Shown: positions 51,443 through 58,366 of the stretch, one piece after another | How the letters are laid out: every line of letters starts with the position of its first letter | Numbering within the stretch: the stretch's first letter is position 1 | NCBI GenBank assembly: GCA_035649415.1 | Contig: DASRJP010000321.1 | Location: 10,889-74,888 of the forward strand | DNA: 64,000 bases | Direction of reading: 5' to 3' | Source of the DNA: DATKDU01 sp035649415 | Lineage (GTDB): Bacteria; Planctomycetota; Planctomycetia; Pirellulales; Pirellulaceae | Program-made: the position numbers and the translations under genes | The notes under the pieces: generated by a model | What the model saw: only the letters and a program-made list of their open reading frames with translations | Told to the model about the DNA's origin: nothing | Database searches by the model: none

Positions 51443-51884
51443 TTCCAAACCTCCCGACGTTCACAAGGGGATTCGGCGGCCAGCATACAAACAGCGACGA
51501 CGCGAACAGTGCTGTCGGCAGTGACCCCTGTCGAGAGAGCGGCCAGCTCGGGGTCGCAATACGTCCGTGATCCGAGAGGACGAGTTGCTGGGAAAAGCGT
51601 GGTCATTGTACCTCACCGGAGGCCAATATAAATCCTAAAAATTCGGCGCAACGATCAAAAACCGGTAAGTGAAATCTCATCTGCTTTTTGCTTGAAATTC
51701 ATTTTCCGCAATGGGTCCGCGACAGATACGGGCTGTTTCACAAATTAGCGGATTTGGCGACGCGACCCTGCTTCAGCAGCTTGCGGCAGAGGGGTATAGT
51801 GGCCAGCGCATCTGGCTCTTGGTCATCAGGCGGCGCTCGCCGCATCAACCCAAACTCGTTTCCTGTTACCCAGGGGAGGCTTCG
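51443..51884. other. Shared region between the mirror-image operons
   Basis: 442 bases between two divergent operons. A possible -10 box TATAGT (51795-51800) with TTCAGC 17 bases upstream faces B2. On the other strand TACAAT (near 51612) could serve B1. AT-rich segment near 51620-51700. No gene recognised. Confidence 0.4.
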
Positions 51885-53015
51885 ATGTCTCGAAAGCTGA
51901 TCGTTGCCACGGGATTGCTAGCGCTACTTGCTGCGGTCCTCTATGCCCAGGAGGGGAAGAAGAGGGAAAAGGATGCCCCACGCGCTGCGCCGGCAAAGGC
52001 TGCTGAGCCAGCGACTGCTGCGCCCGCCAAGGCCGCTGCGCCAGCTAAAGAAAAGGCCGCTGCACCGGCAAAGGAAAAGGCCGCAGTGCCGGCAAAGGAA
52101 AAGGACGCTGCACCGGCAAAAGCTGAAGGCACTGCCGACGCACTTGACCAGATCGCTCAAACCTATGCCGCGGCATTCAACAAAAACGATGCCGAGGCTC
52201 TAGCGGCGCTGTGGGCGGAAAACGGGGTGTATGTCGATCGCGAAACCGGGGAGCGGACGGAAGGGCGTGAGGCGATCCTGGCCGACTTTCAGAAGTTGTT
52301 CAAGGATCGTGGCGGCGCTCGTGTGGCGATCGCGCTGACGAGCAAGCGGCTGGTACGGCCGGACGTAGCCGCGATCGAAGGGAACGCCACGGCAAGCCTG
52401 CCCGGCGATGATCCTTCGACGACCGCCTTCTCGGCCCTGCTGGTGAAGCAGGGGGACCAGTGGCTGATCGACAGCTTGCAGGAATCGCCGCCGGCCACGT
52501 CCGCATCGGCTCATGACGCGCTTCAGGAGCTGGAGTGGATGGTCGGCCGCTGGGAAGACGAATCGGATACGACCCGCGTTGAAACGACCGTTCGTTGGGG
52601 AACCGCCAATACGTTTCTGGTCCGTTCGTTCGTGGTTCAGGCCCCCGATGAAGAAGAGCAGCAAGGGACGCAGGTGATCGGGTGGGATCCGCGCCACGGG
52701 CAAATCCGTTCATGGACATTTTTCTCGGATGGCTCGTTCGGCGAGGGGTTCTGGTCCAAGAGCGGCGATGAGTGGCTGGTGAAAGGAACCCAGACGCTGG
52801 CGGACGGCCGGCAGGCCTCGGGGACGCAGGTCATCCAGCGCGACGGAGACGATACAGTCCTGGTGCATCTCATCGGCCGCGAGATCGATGGCGAGCCACT
52901 CCCTTCCAGCGAGATTGTGAAGGTCGTGCGATCGGCGGCTCCTGAGGCGGCTGAAGTTGGCGAGTCGAAGACGAACGCGCCTGGCGCCGACGACACGAAG
53001 GAGGTGGCCAAATGA
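51885..53015 (+). CDS. NTF2-like (SgcJ/EcaC-type) secreted protein B2
   Basis: 376 residues from ATG 51885, set by GGGGAGG 6 bases upstream. Signal MSRKLIVATGLLALLAAVLY AQ. An Ala/Pro/Lys/Glu linker (residues 25-85) has tandem units of the type APAKEKAA, which B1 lacks. Domain 1 (about 88-205): LDQIAQTYAAAFNKNDAEAL, AALWAENGVYVDRETGERTE, AFSALLVKQGDQWLIDSLQE. Domain 2 (about 215-345): LQELEWMVGRWEDESDTTRV, GTQVIGWDPRHGQIRSWTFF, SDGSFGEGFWSKSGDEWLVK, SEIVKVVRS. Each block aligns with B1. The stop overlaps A2 as ATGA, so B2 and A2 are translationally coupled. Confidence 0.87.
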   Translation: MSRKLIVATGLLALLAAVLYAQEGKKREKDAPRAAPAKAAEPATAAPAKAAAPAKEKAAAPAKEKAAVPAKEKDAAPAKAEGTADALDQIAQTYAAAFNKNDAEALAALWAENGVYVDRETGERTEGREAILADFQKLFKDRGGARVAIALTSKRLVRPDVAAIEGNATASLPGDDPSTTAFSALLVKQGDQWLIDSLQESPPATSASAHDALQELEWMVGRWEDESDTTRVETTVRWGTANTFLVRSFVVQAPDEEEQQGTQVIGWDPRHGQIRSWTFFSDGSFGEGFWSKSGDEWLVKGTQTLADGRQASGTQVIQRDGDDTVLVHLIGREIDGEPLPSSEIVKVVRSAAPEAAEVGESKTNAPGADDTKEVAK

Positions 53016-54865
53016 ACGCCAAAATCATTTTGCGGTTCGTCGCCGGGATCCTCCTGGCGATGCTCTTGACGCTTCATTTGTCAGACGCCTTCGGCCGCGG
53101 CAGTTTGGGTGGCGGCCGAGGCGGCGGAGGCGGTGGTGGTCGCGGAGGCGGTGGTGGTCGCGGCGGCGGCGGCGCGCGACCGGGCGGCGGCGCCCGTCCT
53201 GGCGGCGGCACAGCGCGTCCTTCGCGCCCCAATCCCAGCGTCGGAAATCTGGGAGGTTCCCGACCCTCGCGACCGAGCCCCAACAGGCCGTCATCACGCC
53301 CGGGTGGCGCAACTGCCAACCGGCCGACGCCCCGCCCTGGCGGCGGTCTCAAGCCATCGCCCGGTGGATCTGGCCTCGGCGCTAATCGTCCAACGACGCG
53401 CCCCAACCGGCCCACAACTCCGGGCGGTTCGCGCCCCGGTGGCAATTTCGCCTCGCGTCCTGGAGGGGGCAGTTCCCCCGGGCTGGGAGGCGGCGCTCGC
53501 CCGGGAACTCGACCCGGCACTGGTGGCATTGCGCAGCGACCTGGAACTCGACCAGGCACGGGCGGCATTCCTTCCACGCGGCCTGATCTCGGTGGTAAGA
53601 CGCGCCCCGGAACTGGCTCACCAGGAATCGGTGCGCCTGGAATCGGCGCCAGCCGACCAGGCTCACGACCTTCGCCGGGCGATTTGGGTGACTTCCTCGG
53701 AATTCAAAATCCGGGTCGACCTGGCACACTCCCGGCCCGTCCAGGCTTTGGAGATCTCGGCGGCCGGCCAGGAGGCCTTCCTGGAATCGGGGATCGACCG
53801 GGAATTGGTCGCCCGGGTGACCGCCCTGGAATTGGCGATCGACCGGGCATCGGGGATCGTCCCGATATCGGCAGACCCGGCACTCGACCCGGGGCTGGCG
53901 GCGGCGGAATTCAGCGTCCCGGCATCGACAACGGTCTGCGTCCCAACCGCCCCTGGCAGCCGGGTCAGCGCCCCAACATCGGCGACAACAACCTGATTCA
54001 CAATCGCCCCGGCTGGTCGCAGATCGGGGACAACACGCTGATCAACATCGGCAATAACTGGAACAATGCCATCGGCCGCCCGGGACTCGGCGATTGGGCG
54101 AATAACCATCCCGATCGCTGGGATCATTGGAATGACTGGGGCGATCACGTTCACGATCATTGGGACCATTGGCATGACGGCTGCTTCGATCACGACTGGT
54201 GGGACAATCACTATCACGATTGCGGCGGCTGGCACTACTGGAATGATTTCCACAACCACGGGTCGGATTACTGGTGGACCGCGCCAGTATGGTCGGGGTT
54301 GTCGAACTGGTTCTCGTGGGGCGCTGCCCCGGCTTCCTGGTCGGAGCCGATCTACTACGACTATGGGACCGGCGGCAACGTGACCTACGAGGACAACTCC
54401 GTCTACATCAACGGCCAACAGGTTGCCACTGCCGACGACTTCGCCGCCAGTGCTGCTGCGCTGGCGACGGTCCCTCCACCAGCCACCGCGGAGGTGGCGG
54501 CCAAGGCGGAGTGGATGCCGCTGGGGACGTTCGCCATTTCCACGGATGAAAAGGACCTGAAGCCCTCGCGGGTGATTCAGATGGCGGTGAGCAAGGAGGG
54601 GATCGTCGGCGGCACGATCTACAACTACGACACCGACAAGGCCCAGACCGTGCAGGGGAAAGTGGACAAGGTCACGCAGCGGGTCGCGATTCGCTTCGGT
54701 GACAGCGAAGATGTGGTGGCCGAGACAGGGCTCTACAACCTGACGCAGGAGCAGGCCCCGCTACTTGTCCATTTCGGCACACAGAAGGTGGAGAATTACC
54801 TCCTGGTGCGGCTGAAGCAATCGGAAGGGGACGGCGAAAGCGCGCCGGCTCCTATGCAGCCCTAA
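53012..54865 (+). CDS. Gly-rich surface protein A2 with His/Trp-rich segment
   Basis: 617 residues; start fixed by the ATGA overlap with B2. Signal MNAKIILRFVAGILLAMLLT LHLSDAFG, a Gly/Arg block (GGGRGGGGGRGGGGARPGGG), long Pro/Gly/Arg repeats (RPGTGG, then RPGIGD units near 245-305), the motif GDLGDFLGIQNPG shared with A1, and a region extremely rich in His, Trp and Asp (about 360-420, for example WDHWNDWGDHVHDHWDHWHD). The C-terminal domain (about 450-617) is the A1 domain: ITYEDN-like VTYEDNSVYINGQQVATADD, EWMPLGTFAISTDE, MAVSKEGIVGGTIYNYDTDK, LYNLTQEQAPLLVHFGTQ, NYLLVRLKQ. Function unknown; a secreted, possibly metal-binding surface protein. A clear terminator follows at 54893-54925. Confidence 0.85.
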   Translation: MNAKIILRFVAGILLAMLLTLHLSDAFGRGSLGGGRGGGGGGGRGGGGGRGGGGARPGGGARPGGGTARPSRPNPSVGNLGGSRPSRPSPNRPSSRPGGATANRPTPRPGGGLKPSPGGSGLGANRPTTRPNRPTTPGGSRPGGNFASRPGGGSSPGLGGGARPGTRPGTGGIAQRPGTRPGTGGIPSTRPDLGGKTRPGTGSPGIGAPGIGASRPGSRPSPGDLGDFLGIQNPGRPGTLPARPGFGDLGGRPGGLPGIGDRPGIGRPGDRPGIGDRPGIGDRPDIGRPGTRPGAGGGGIQRPGIDNGLRPNRPWQPGQRPNIGDNNLIHNRPGWSQIGDNTLINIGNNWNNAIGRPGLGDWANNHPDRWDHWNDWGDHVHDHWDHWHDGCFDHDWWDNHYHDCGGWHYWNDFHNHGSDYWWTAPVWSGLSNWFSWGAAPASWSEPIYYDYGTGGNVTYEDNSVYINGQQVATADDFAASAAALATVPPPATAEVAAKAEWMPLGTFAISTDEKDLKPSRVIQMAVSKEGIVGGTIYNYDTDKAQTVQGKVDKVTQRVAIRFGDSEDVVAETGLYNLTQEQAPLLVHFGTQKVENYLLVRLKQSEGDGESAPAPMQP

Positions 54866-54892
54866 GCCGGGTTGTGAGAAACAGGAATCGTC

Positions 54893-54925
54893 AGCCCGCT
54901 GAACCCCAGCGCAGTTCAGCGGGCT
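54893..54925 (+). terminator. Rho-independent terminator after A2
   Basis: AGCCCGCTGAA (54893-54903) and TTCAGCGGGCT (54915-54925) form a perfect 11-bp stem with an 11-base loop, followed by TTTCT. It ends the B2-A2 operon. Confidence 0.9.
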
Positions 54926-55076
54926 TTTCTGCTGCGCTGTTGAGCTAAAATCCAGCTCCCGGGGACAGGCTCGCTGGATTGCGCGCGGGTATCCCGGCTG
55001 AAATTCGTTAGCCAAGCATCCGCCACTGCGGCACTCGCCGGAATCGTATTCCCATATCTAAAGGAGCAATCGCATC

Positions 55077-55523
55077 ATGGCTCTGGAAAAGGTCAAGGCG
55101 CTTTCGAACATCGACCCGGCCGAAAAAGCTTTCTCACTGTGGAACGAGTTCAAGGCCTTCGCATTCAAGGGGAACGTGATCGACATGGCGGTCGGCGTCG
55201 TCATCGGGACCACGTTCGGCGGCATTGTCAAGTCGCTCGTGGATCACATCATCATGCCGCTGGTCGGCATCGCGATGCCGGCGAATGCGGGCTACACGGA
55301 GTTGAAGCTGGATGTTTTGGGCGCCAAGGTCCCGGTCGGACTTTTTCTGGGAAACGTGGTCAATTTCCTCATCGTGGCCCTGGTGCTGTTCATCTTCATC
55401 GTCAAGTTCCTGGGCTGGCTAACCAGGAGCAAGACGGAGGAGGCGGCCGCGCCACCTCCGCCGACCAAGGACCAGGAGCTGCTGACGGAAATTCGAGATC
55501 TGCTCAAGGCGCAGAAGGCGTGA
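55077..55523 (+). CDS. mscL: Large-conductance mechanosensitive channel
   Basis: 148 residues; AAGGAGCAATCG precedes the ATG. After a 20-residue extension, the MscL core reads LWNEFKAFAFKGNVIDMAVG VVIGTTFGG (TM1, with the Gly-rich pore) near 22-50, a periplasmic loop, and TM2 VNFLIVALVLFIFIVKFLGW near 98-117. A cytoplasmic helix ends the protein (KDQELLTEIRDLLKAQ). It releases solutes at hypo-osmotic shock. Single gene. Confidence 0.96.
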   Translation: MALEKVKALSNIDPAEKAFSLWNEFKAFAFKGNVIDMAVGVVIGTTFGGIVKSLVDHIIMPLVGIAMPANAGYTELKLDVLGAKVPVGLFLGNVVNFLIVALVLFIFIVKFLGWLTRSKTEEAAAPPPPTKDQELLTEIRDLLKAQKA

Positions 55524-55637
55524 GCGGTTGACGCGCTGCGGTCGTGGTCGATTGTTTGTGCTTGACTTGTTCCCCGCTCCCGACCGGAATATAAACCGGG
55601 TCATCGAACGAGCGAGGTCTTTTCAGAAAGAACAGCC

Positions 55638-56498
55638 ATGCGAACGACATTTGTCTTCCTGTTGCTCGTATCCGCCGCACAGGCGCAGCACCTTTCCGCC
55701 AACATCCCATACGCCGATCCGGCTCACGAGCGCCATGTCCTGGACGTATACGCGCCCGACGACGCCAAGGGTCTTCCCGTCGTCTTCTGGATTCATGGCG
55801 GCGGTTGGCAGACCGGAGACAAGACCGATGTGCAGATCAAGCCGCGGGTATTTACCGAGCGCGGCTTTGTTTTTGTCTCGACGAACTATCGGTTACTTCC
55901 CCAAGTGGAAATGGACGTTTTGATCCGGGACGTCGCCAAGTCCTTGGGATGGGTGCACAAGAACATCGACAAGTACGGCGGTGATCCCAAGCGAATCTTC
56001 GTCATGGGACATTCCGCTGGAGCGCAGCTTGCCGCCCTGATTTGTATCGATGATCGCTACTTGAAGGCCGAAGAAGTCCCGTTTGACGCCCTCAAGGGAT
56101 GTGTCCCCGTGGACGGAGACACATACGACGTTCCGGCCATCATCACAACGGCGGAGATCCGTCAAACGGTCCACGGTTTGCCGCTTCCAGAGTTTGGCCA
56201 CCGGGTCAAGTTTGGCAACGATCCCAAGAAGCACATCGAGTTTTCAGCCGTCACGCATGTGGCCAAGGGGAAAGGCATTCCCCCCTTTTTGATCTTGCAC
56301 GTTGCCGGCCATCCAGATGTAACGGCCCAAGCCAGACGCCTCGGCGATGTGCTCAAGAAAGCCGAAGTGCCCGTGCAAGTCTTTGGAGCCAGGGAAACCA
56401 CACACACCAAGCTGAATGCTGACCTCGGCATTCCCGATGACCCGGCTACTAAGGAACTGTTCAGTTTTCTGGATCCGCTGGTACGCGCAAGTCCCTAG
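55638..56498 (+). CDS. Secreted alpha/beta-hydrolase (esterase-type)
   Basis: 286 residues. Signal MRTTFVFLLLVSAAQAQ. The fold begins with HVLDVYAPDDAKGLPVVFWI HGGGW: oxyanion motif HGGGW near 55, then FVSTNYRLLP, nucleophile Ser in FVMGHSAGAQLAAL near 118 and DVTAQARRLGD, with the catalytic Asp and His likely in GHPDVTAQ and ETTHTKL near 230-255. This is the BD-FAE/carboxylesterase layout; planctomycete relatives sit in carbohydrate-degradation loci, but no such genes flank this one. Base composition is somewhat lower in GC than neighbours. Substrate unknown. Confidence 0.88.
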   Translation: MRTTFVFLLLVSAAQAQHLSANIPYADPAHERHVLDVYAPDDAKGLPVVFWIHGGGWQTGDKTDVQIKPRVFTERGFVFVSTNYRLLPQVEMDVLIRDVAKSLGWVHKNIDKYGGDPKRIFVMGHSAGAQLAALICIDDRYLKAEEVPFDALKGCVPVDGDTYDVPAIITTAEIRQTVHGLPLPEFGHRVKFGNDPKKHIEFSAVTHVAKGKGIPPFLILHVAGHPDVTAQARRLGDVLKKAEVPVQVFGARETTHTKLNADLGIPDDPATKELFSFLDPLVRASP

Positions 56499-56581
56499 TG
56501 CAATCGCAGAAAATCCGATTAGCATCGCCAACTTCGAGACATGCAGCCACGGACATAAAGGCAAGCTAGCAAAAGAGAAAT

Positions 56582-56610
56582 GGCTTGCCGGAAAGGACTT
56601 CTGGCAAGCC
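56582..56610 (-). terminator. Hairpin downstream of tRNA-His
   Basis: GGCTTGCC (56582-56589) and GGCAAGCC (56603-56610) form an 8-bp stem; on the minus strand ATTTCTCTTTTGC follows. It lies 9 bases past the tRNA 3' end. Confidence 0.7.
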
Positions 56611-56618
56611 AAAGGAAG

Positions 56619-56693
56619 GGTGGCTGAGGGGACTTGAACCCCCGACTTCCAGATCCACAATCTGGCGCTCTAACCAACTGAGCTACAGCCACC
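56619..56693 (-). tRNA. tRNA-His (anticodon GTG)
   Basis: Read on the minus strand: G-1 plus acceptor GTGGCTG, D stem GCTC/GAGC, anticodon stem CCAGA/TCTGG with loop TTGTGGA (anticodon GTG), T stem GGGGG/CCCCT with loop TTCAAGT, 3' acceptor CAGCCAC and C73. The extra G-1 paired to C73 is the histidine identity element. CCA is not encoded. Confidence 0.97.
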
Positions 56694-56716
56694 GTGCAAA
56701 ATTCCCTGCTCCCCAG

Positions 56717-56745
56717 AATTTAGTTGTTTGGCCCAGCAGGGTCAA
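56717..56745 (-). promoter_or_regulatory. Promoter of tRNA-His
   Basis: On the minus strand: TTGACC (56745-56740), 17-base spacer, TAAATT (56722-56717), ending 24 bases before the tRNA 5' end. Confidence 0.65.
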
Positions 56746-56947
56746 CGCCGTGGAGAGCGGACGACTAGCGCGACTTTCTTGTGCTCAGCTTCGATAAGCG
56801 AGACTGCGAAGCGACGGCTTCGGTTCGCGGATTACCATGGTTTCGGCTCGTAGCTTGTACTCAGGGGCGGCGCAAAATCATAGGCCGGCAGCGGCCGCGC
56901 CCCACTGGCGACCACTGCCGGCCTTTCTCGTTGTGACCAGAAGACCG

Positions 56948-56966
56948 TGCCGGCCCTTAGCCGGCA
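56948..56966 (-). terminator. Hairpin after the lysine-rich miniprotein
   Basis: TGCCGG and CCGGCA with loop CCCTTAG, starting 5 bases past the stop codon. A second, stronger inverted pair (AGGCCGGCAG at 56880-56889 and CTGCCGGCCT at 56916-56925) follows. T-runs are weak. Confidence 0.45.
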
Positions 56967-56970
56967 ACAG

Positions 56971-57027
56971 CTACTTCTTCTTGCCGGCCTTCTTGGTCGA
57001 TTTCTTCTTCGTCTTCTTCGCTGCCAT
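56971..57027 (-). CDS. 18-residue lysine-rich miniprotein
   Basis: MAAKKTKKKSTKKAGKKK, then TAG at 56971-56973. An AAGGAG (57036-57041 on the plus coordinates) lies 8 bases before ATG 57027, a near-ideal spacing; a second in-frame ATG at 57033 would be only 2 bases from it. Eleven of 18 residues are Lys, with a KKxxKK pattern like bacterial histone-H1-type tails, so binding to DNA, RNA or acidic surfaces is possible. Short Lys-rich proteins of this type are known to me from planctomycete annotations, without function. Too short for standard gene finders. Confidence 0.65.
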   Translation of the reverse strand: MAAKKTKKKSTKKAGKKK

Positions 57028-57409
57028 TCGCATGGCTCCTTGCGGTGACGCGTCCTCTCGGTTGTGGCAAGTCCTCGGGACGCCTGGCGAGGAATGCCGC
57101 GATCACTTCCATGTGGCTCGCTGATGCGAGTCGTCCCGCTCACACATGCGAGCGAGCTTCCGTGAGATCTCGAGCGCTAGCGCGCATCGATTAATCAGAT
57201 TCTTCCAACATGGGGCATGTTTCGTCAAGTCGAATTATGAAACTTCAGGCAAAGTTTTTTTTCGGCGCGAGAAGCGCAAAAAGAGCGGCGCGCTCTTCCG
57301 CAGCGCTTGCCGGCCGCGCCGCGTCGCGGCGCCGCGCGTAGGCAAGCCGTAAAGGGCGCGACTACAATGAGCGCGCCTGACTTCAGCTTGGAATGTGCCG
57401 AGTCCTGCG
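57028..57409. other. Intergenic region before the sugar-isomerase gene
   Basis: 382 bases between divergent genes. The part near 57300-57345 is very GC-rich with self-complementary CGCGGCGCCGCGCG words. Nothing else recognised apart from the RBS of the miniprotein at its left end. Confidence 0.4.
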
Positions 57410-58366
57410 ATGAAACTCGATGCGCGATCGATGCCGAGACGCCGCCGCTTCATGCAACAAGCGGCCGCCGCCAGTCTGCTGCTGACTGCAGCTGGTTTGT
57501 GCGGCGATGAGCCGCGGCAACTCCTGCGGCCGCTGACGCTCGGTTTCAGCCTCTACGGTATGAAGTCGCTGGAGGTGCCGCGGGCGCTGAAAGCGTGCCG
57601 CGACATCGGCTACGACTGTTTCGAGCTGCCGGTGATGGCGGATTGGCCGACGGATGTGGCCCGGCTGACCGCGGAGGCTCGCAGCGAGCTGAAGCGACAG
57701 ATCGCCGACAGTGGCCTGCGCCTGTCGGCCCTGATGGAGAATTTGCCGCTGCTGGGCGACGAGGCCAGGCATCGGGCGAACCTCGACCGGCTCAAACAGG
57801 CGGCCGTTTTGGCCCATGAACTGGCCCCTGATCGTCCGCCGCTCGTCGAGACGGTGCTGGGGGGCCGGCCAGAACAGTGGCCCCAGGTCAAGGAGGAAAT
57901 GGCCAGGCGGCTGCGGGATTGGGCTAGCGTCGCCGAGTTGGGCAAGGTCGTTCTGGCGGTGAAGGCTCACGTGTCCGGCGCGCTGCACCGGCCGGACGCT
58001 GCCGTCTGGCTGGTCAATGAGGTCGCCAGCGAACATCTCAAGCTGGCGTTCGACTACAGCCATTACTGGCTCCAGGGGCTCGACATGGAGGATTGCCTCC
58101 GCGCGATGCATCGCGAGACGGTATTCGTCCACGTCAAGGACGCGGAGGGAGACGCCCAGAAGTTCCGCTTCTTGCTGCCAGGTCAAGGAAAGACCGACTA
58201 CGCGCTTTTTCTCCGGACGCTGGCCATCGGTCGCTTTCCGGGAGATGTCGTGGTCGAGGTCAGCAGCCAGATTTCATCTCGCCCCGATTACGACCCGATT
58301 GCCGCCGCCAGGAGCAGCTTCGCGGTTCTCGACGCGGCCCGCAAAAAACTACCGACTCACCTATGA
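57410..58366 (+). CDS. Sugar phosphate isomerase/epimerase-like TIM barrel, Tat signal
   Basis: 318 residues from ATG 57410 (57431 and a GTG at 57395 are alternatives). Twin-arginine signal PRRRRFMQQAAAASLLLTAA. AP2Ec-type TIM barrel features: LTLGFSLYGMKSLEVPRALK, CRDIGYDCFELPVMADWPTD, RQIADSGLRLSALMENLPL, LVETVLGGRP (Glu ligand), AVKAHVSGALHRPDAAVWLV (His), LAFDYSHYWLQGLDMEDCLR (Asp-x-x-His) and VFVHVKDAEGD (His), VVVEVSSQI (Glu). The metal ligands expected for this family appear present. Substrate unknown. The stop overlaps the next gene as ATGA, so it is co-translated with the giant LamG/cytochrome/ThuA protein, implying a shared periplasmic sugar pathway. Confidence 0.87.
   Translation: MKLDARSMPRRRRFMQQAAAASLLLTAAGLCGDEPRQLLRPLTLGFSLYGMKSLEVPRALKACRDIGYDCFELPVMADWPTDVARLTAEARSELKRQIADSGLRLSALMENLPLLGDEARHRANLDRLKQAAVLAHELAPDRPPLVETVLGGRPEQWPQVKEEMARRLRDWASVAELGKVVLAVKAHVSGALHRPDAAVWLVNEVASEHLKLAFDYSHYWLQGLDMEDCLRAMHRETVFVHVKDAEGDAQKFRFLLPGQGKTDYALFLRTLAIGRFPGDVVVEVSSQISSRPDYDPIAAARSSFAVLDAARKKLPTHL

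Noticed and set aside
53740..53935. CRISPR-like spacing in the RPGIGD repeat DNA
   Set aside because: Repeats are in-frame tandem codons of A2 without spacers.
53109..53996. Alternate-frame 295-codon ORF within A2
   Set aside because: Open only because of the repeat composition; no RBS, and A2 has a coupled start and conserved C-terminus.
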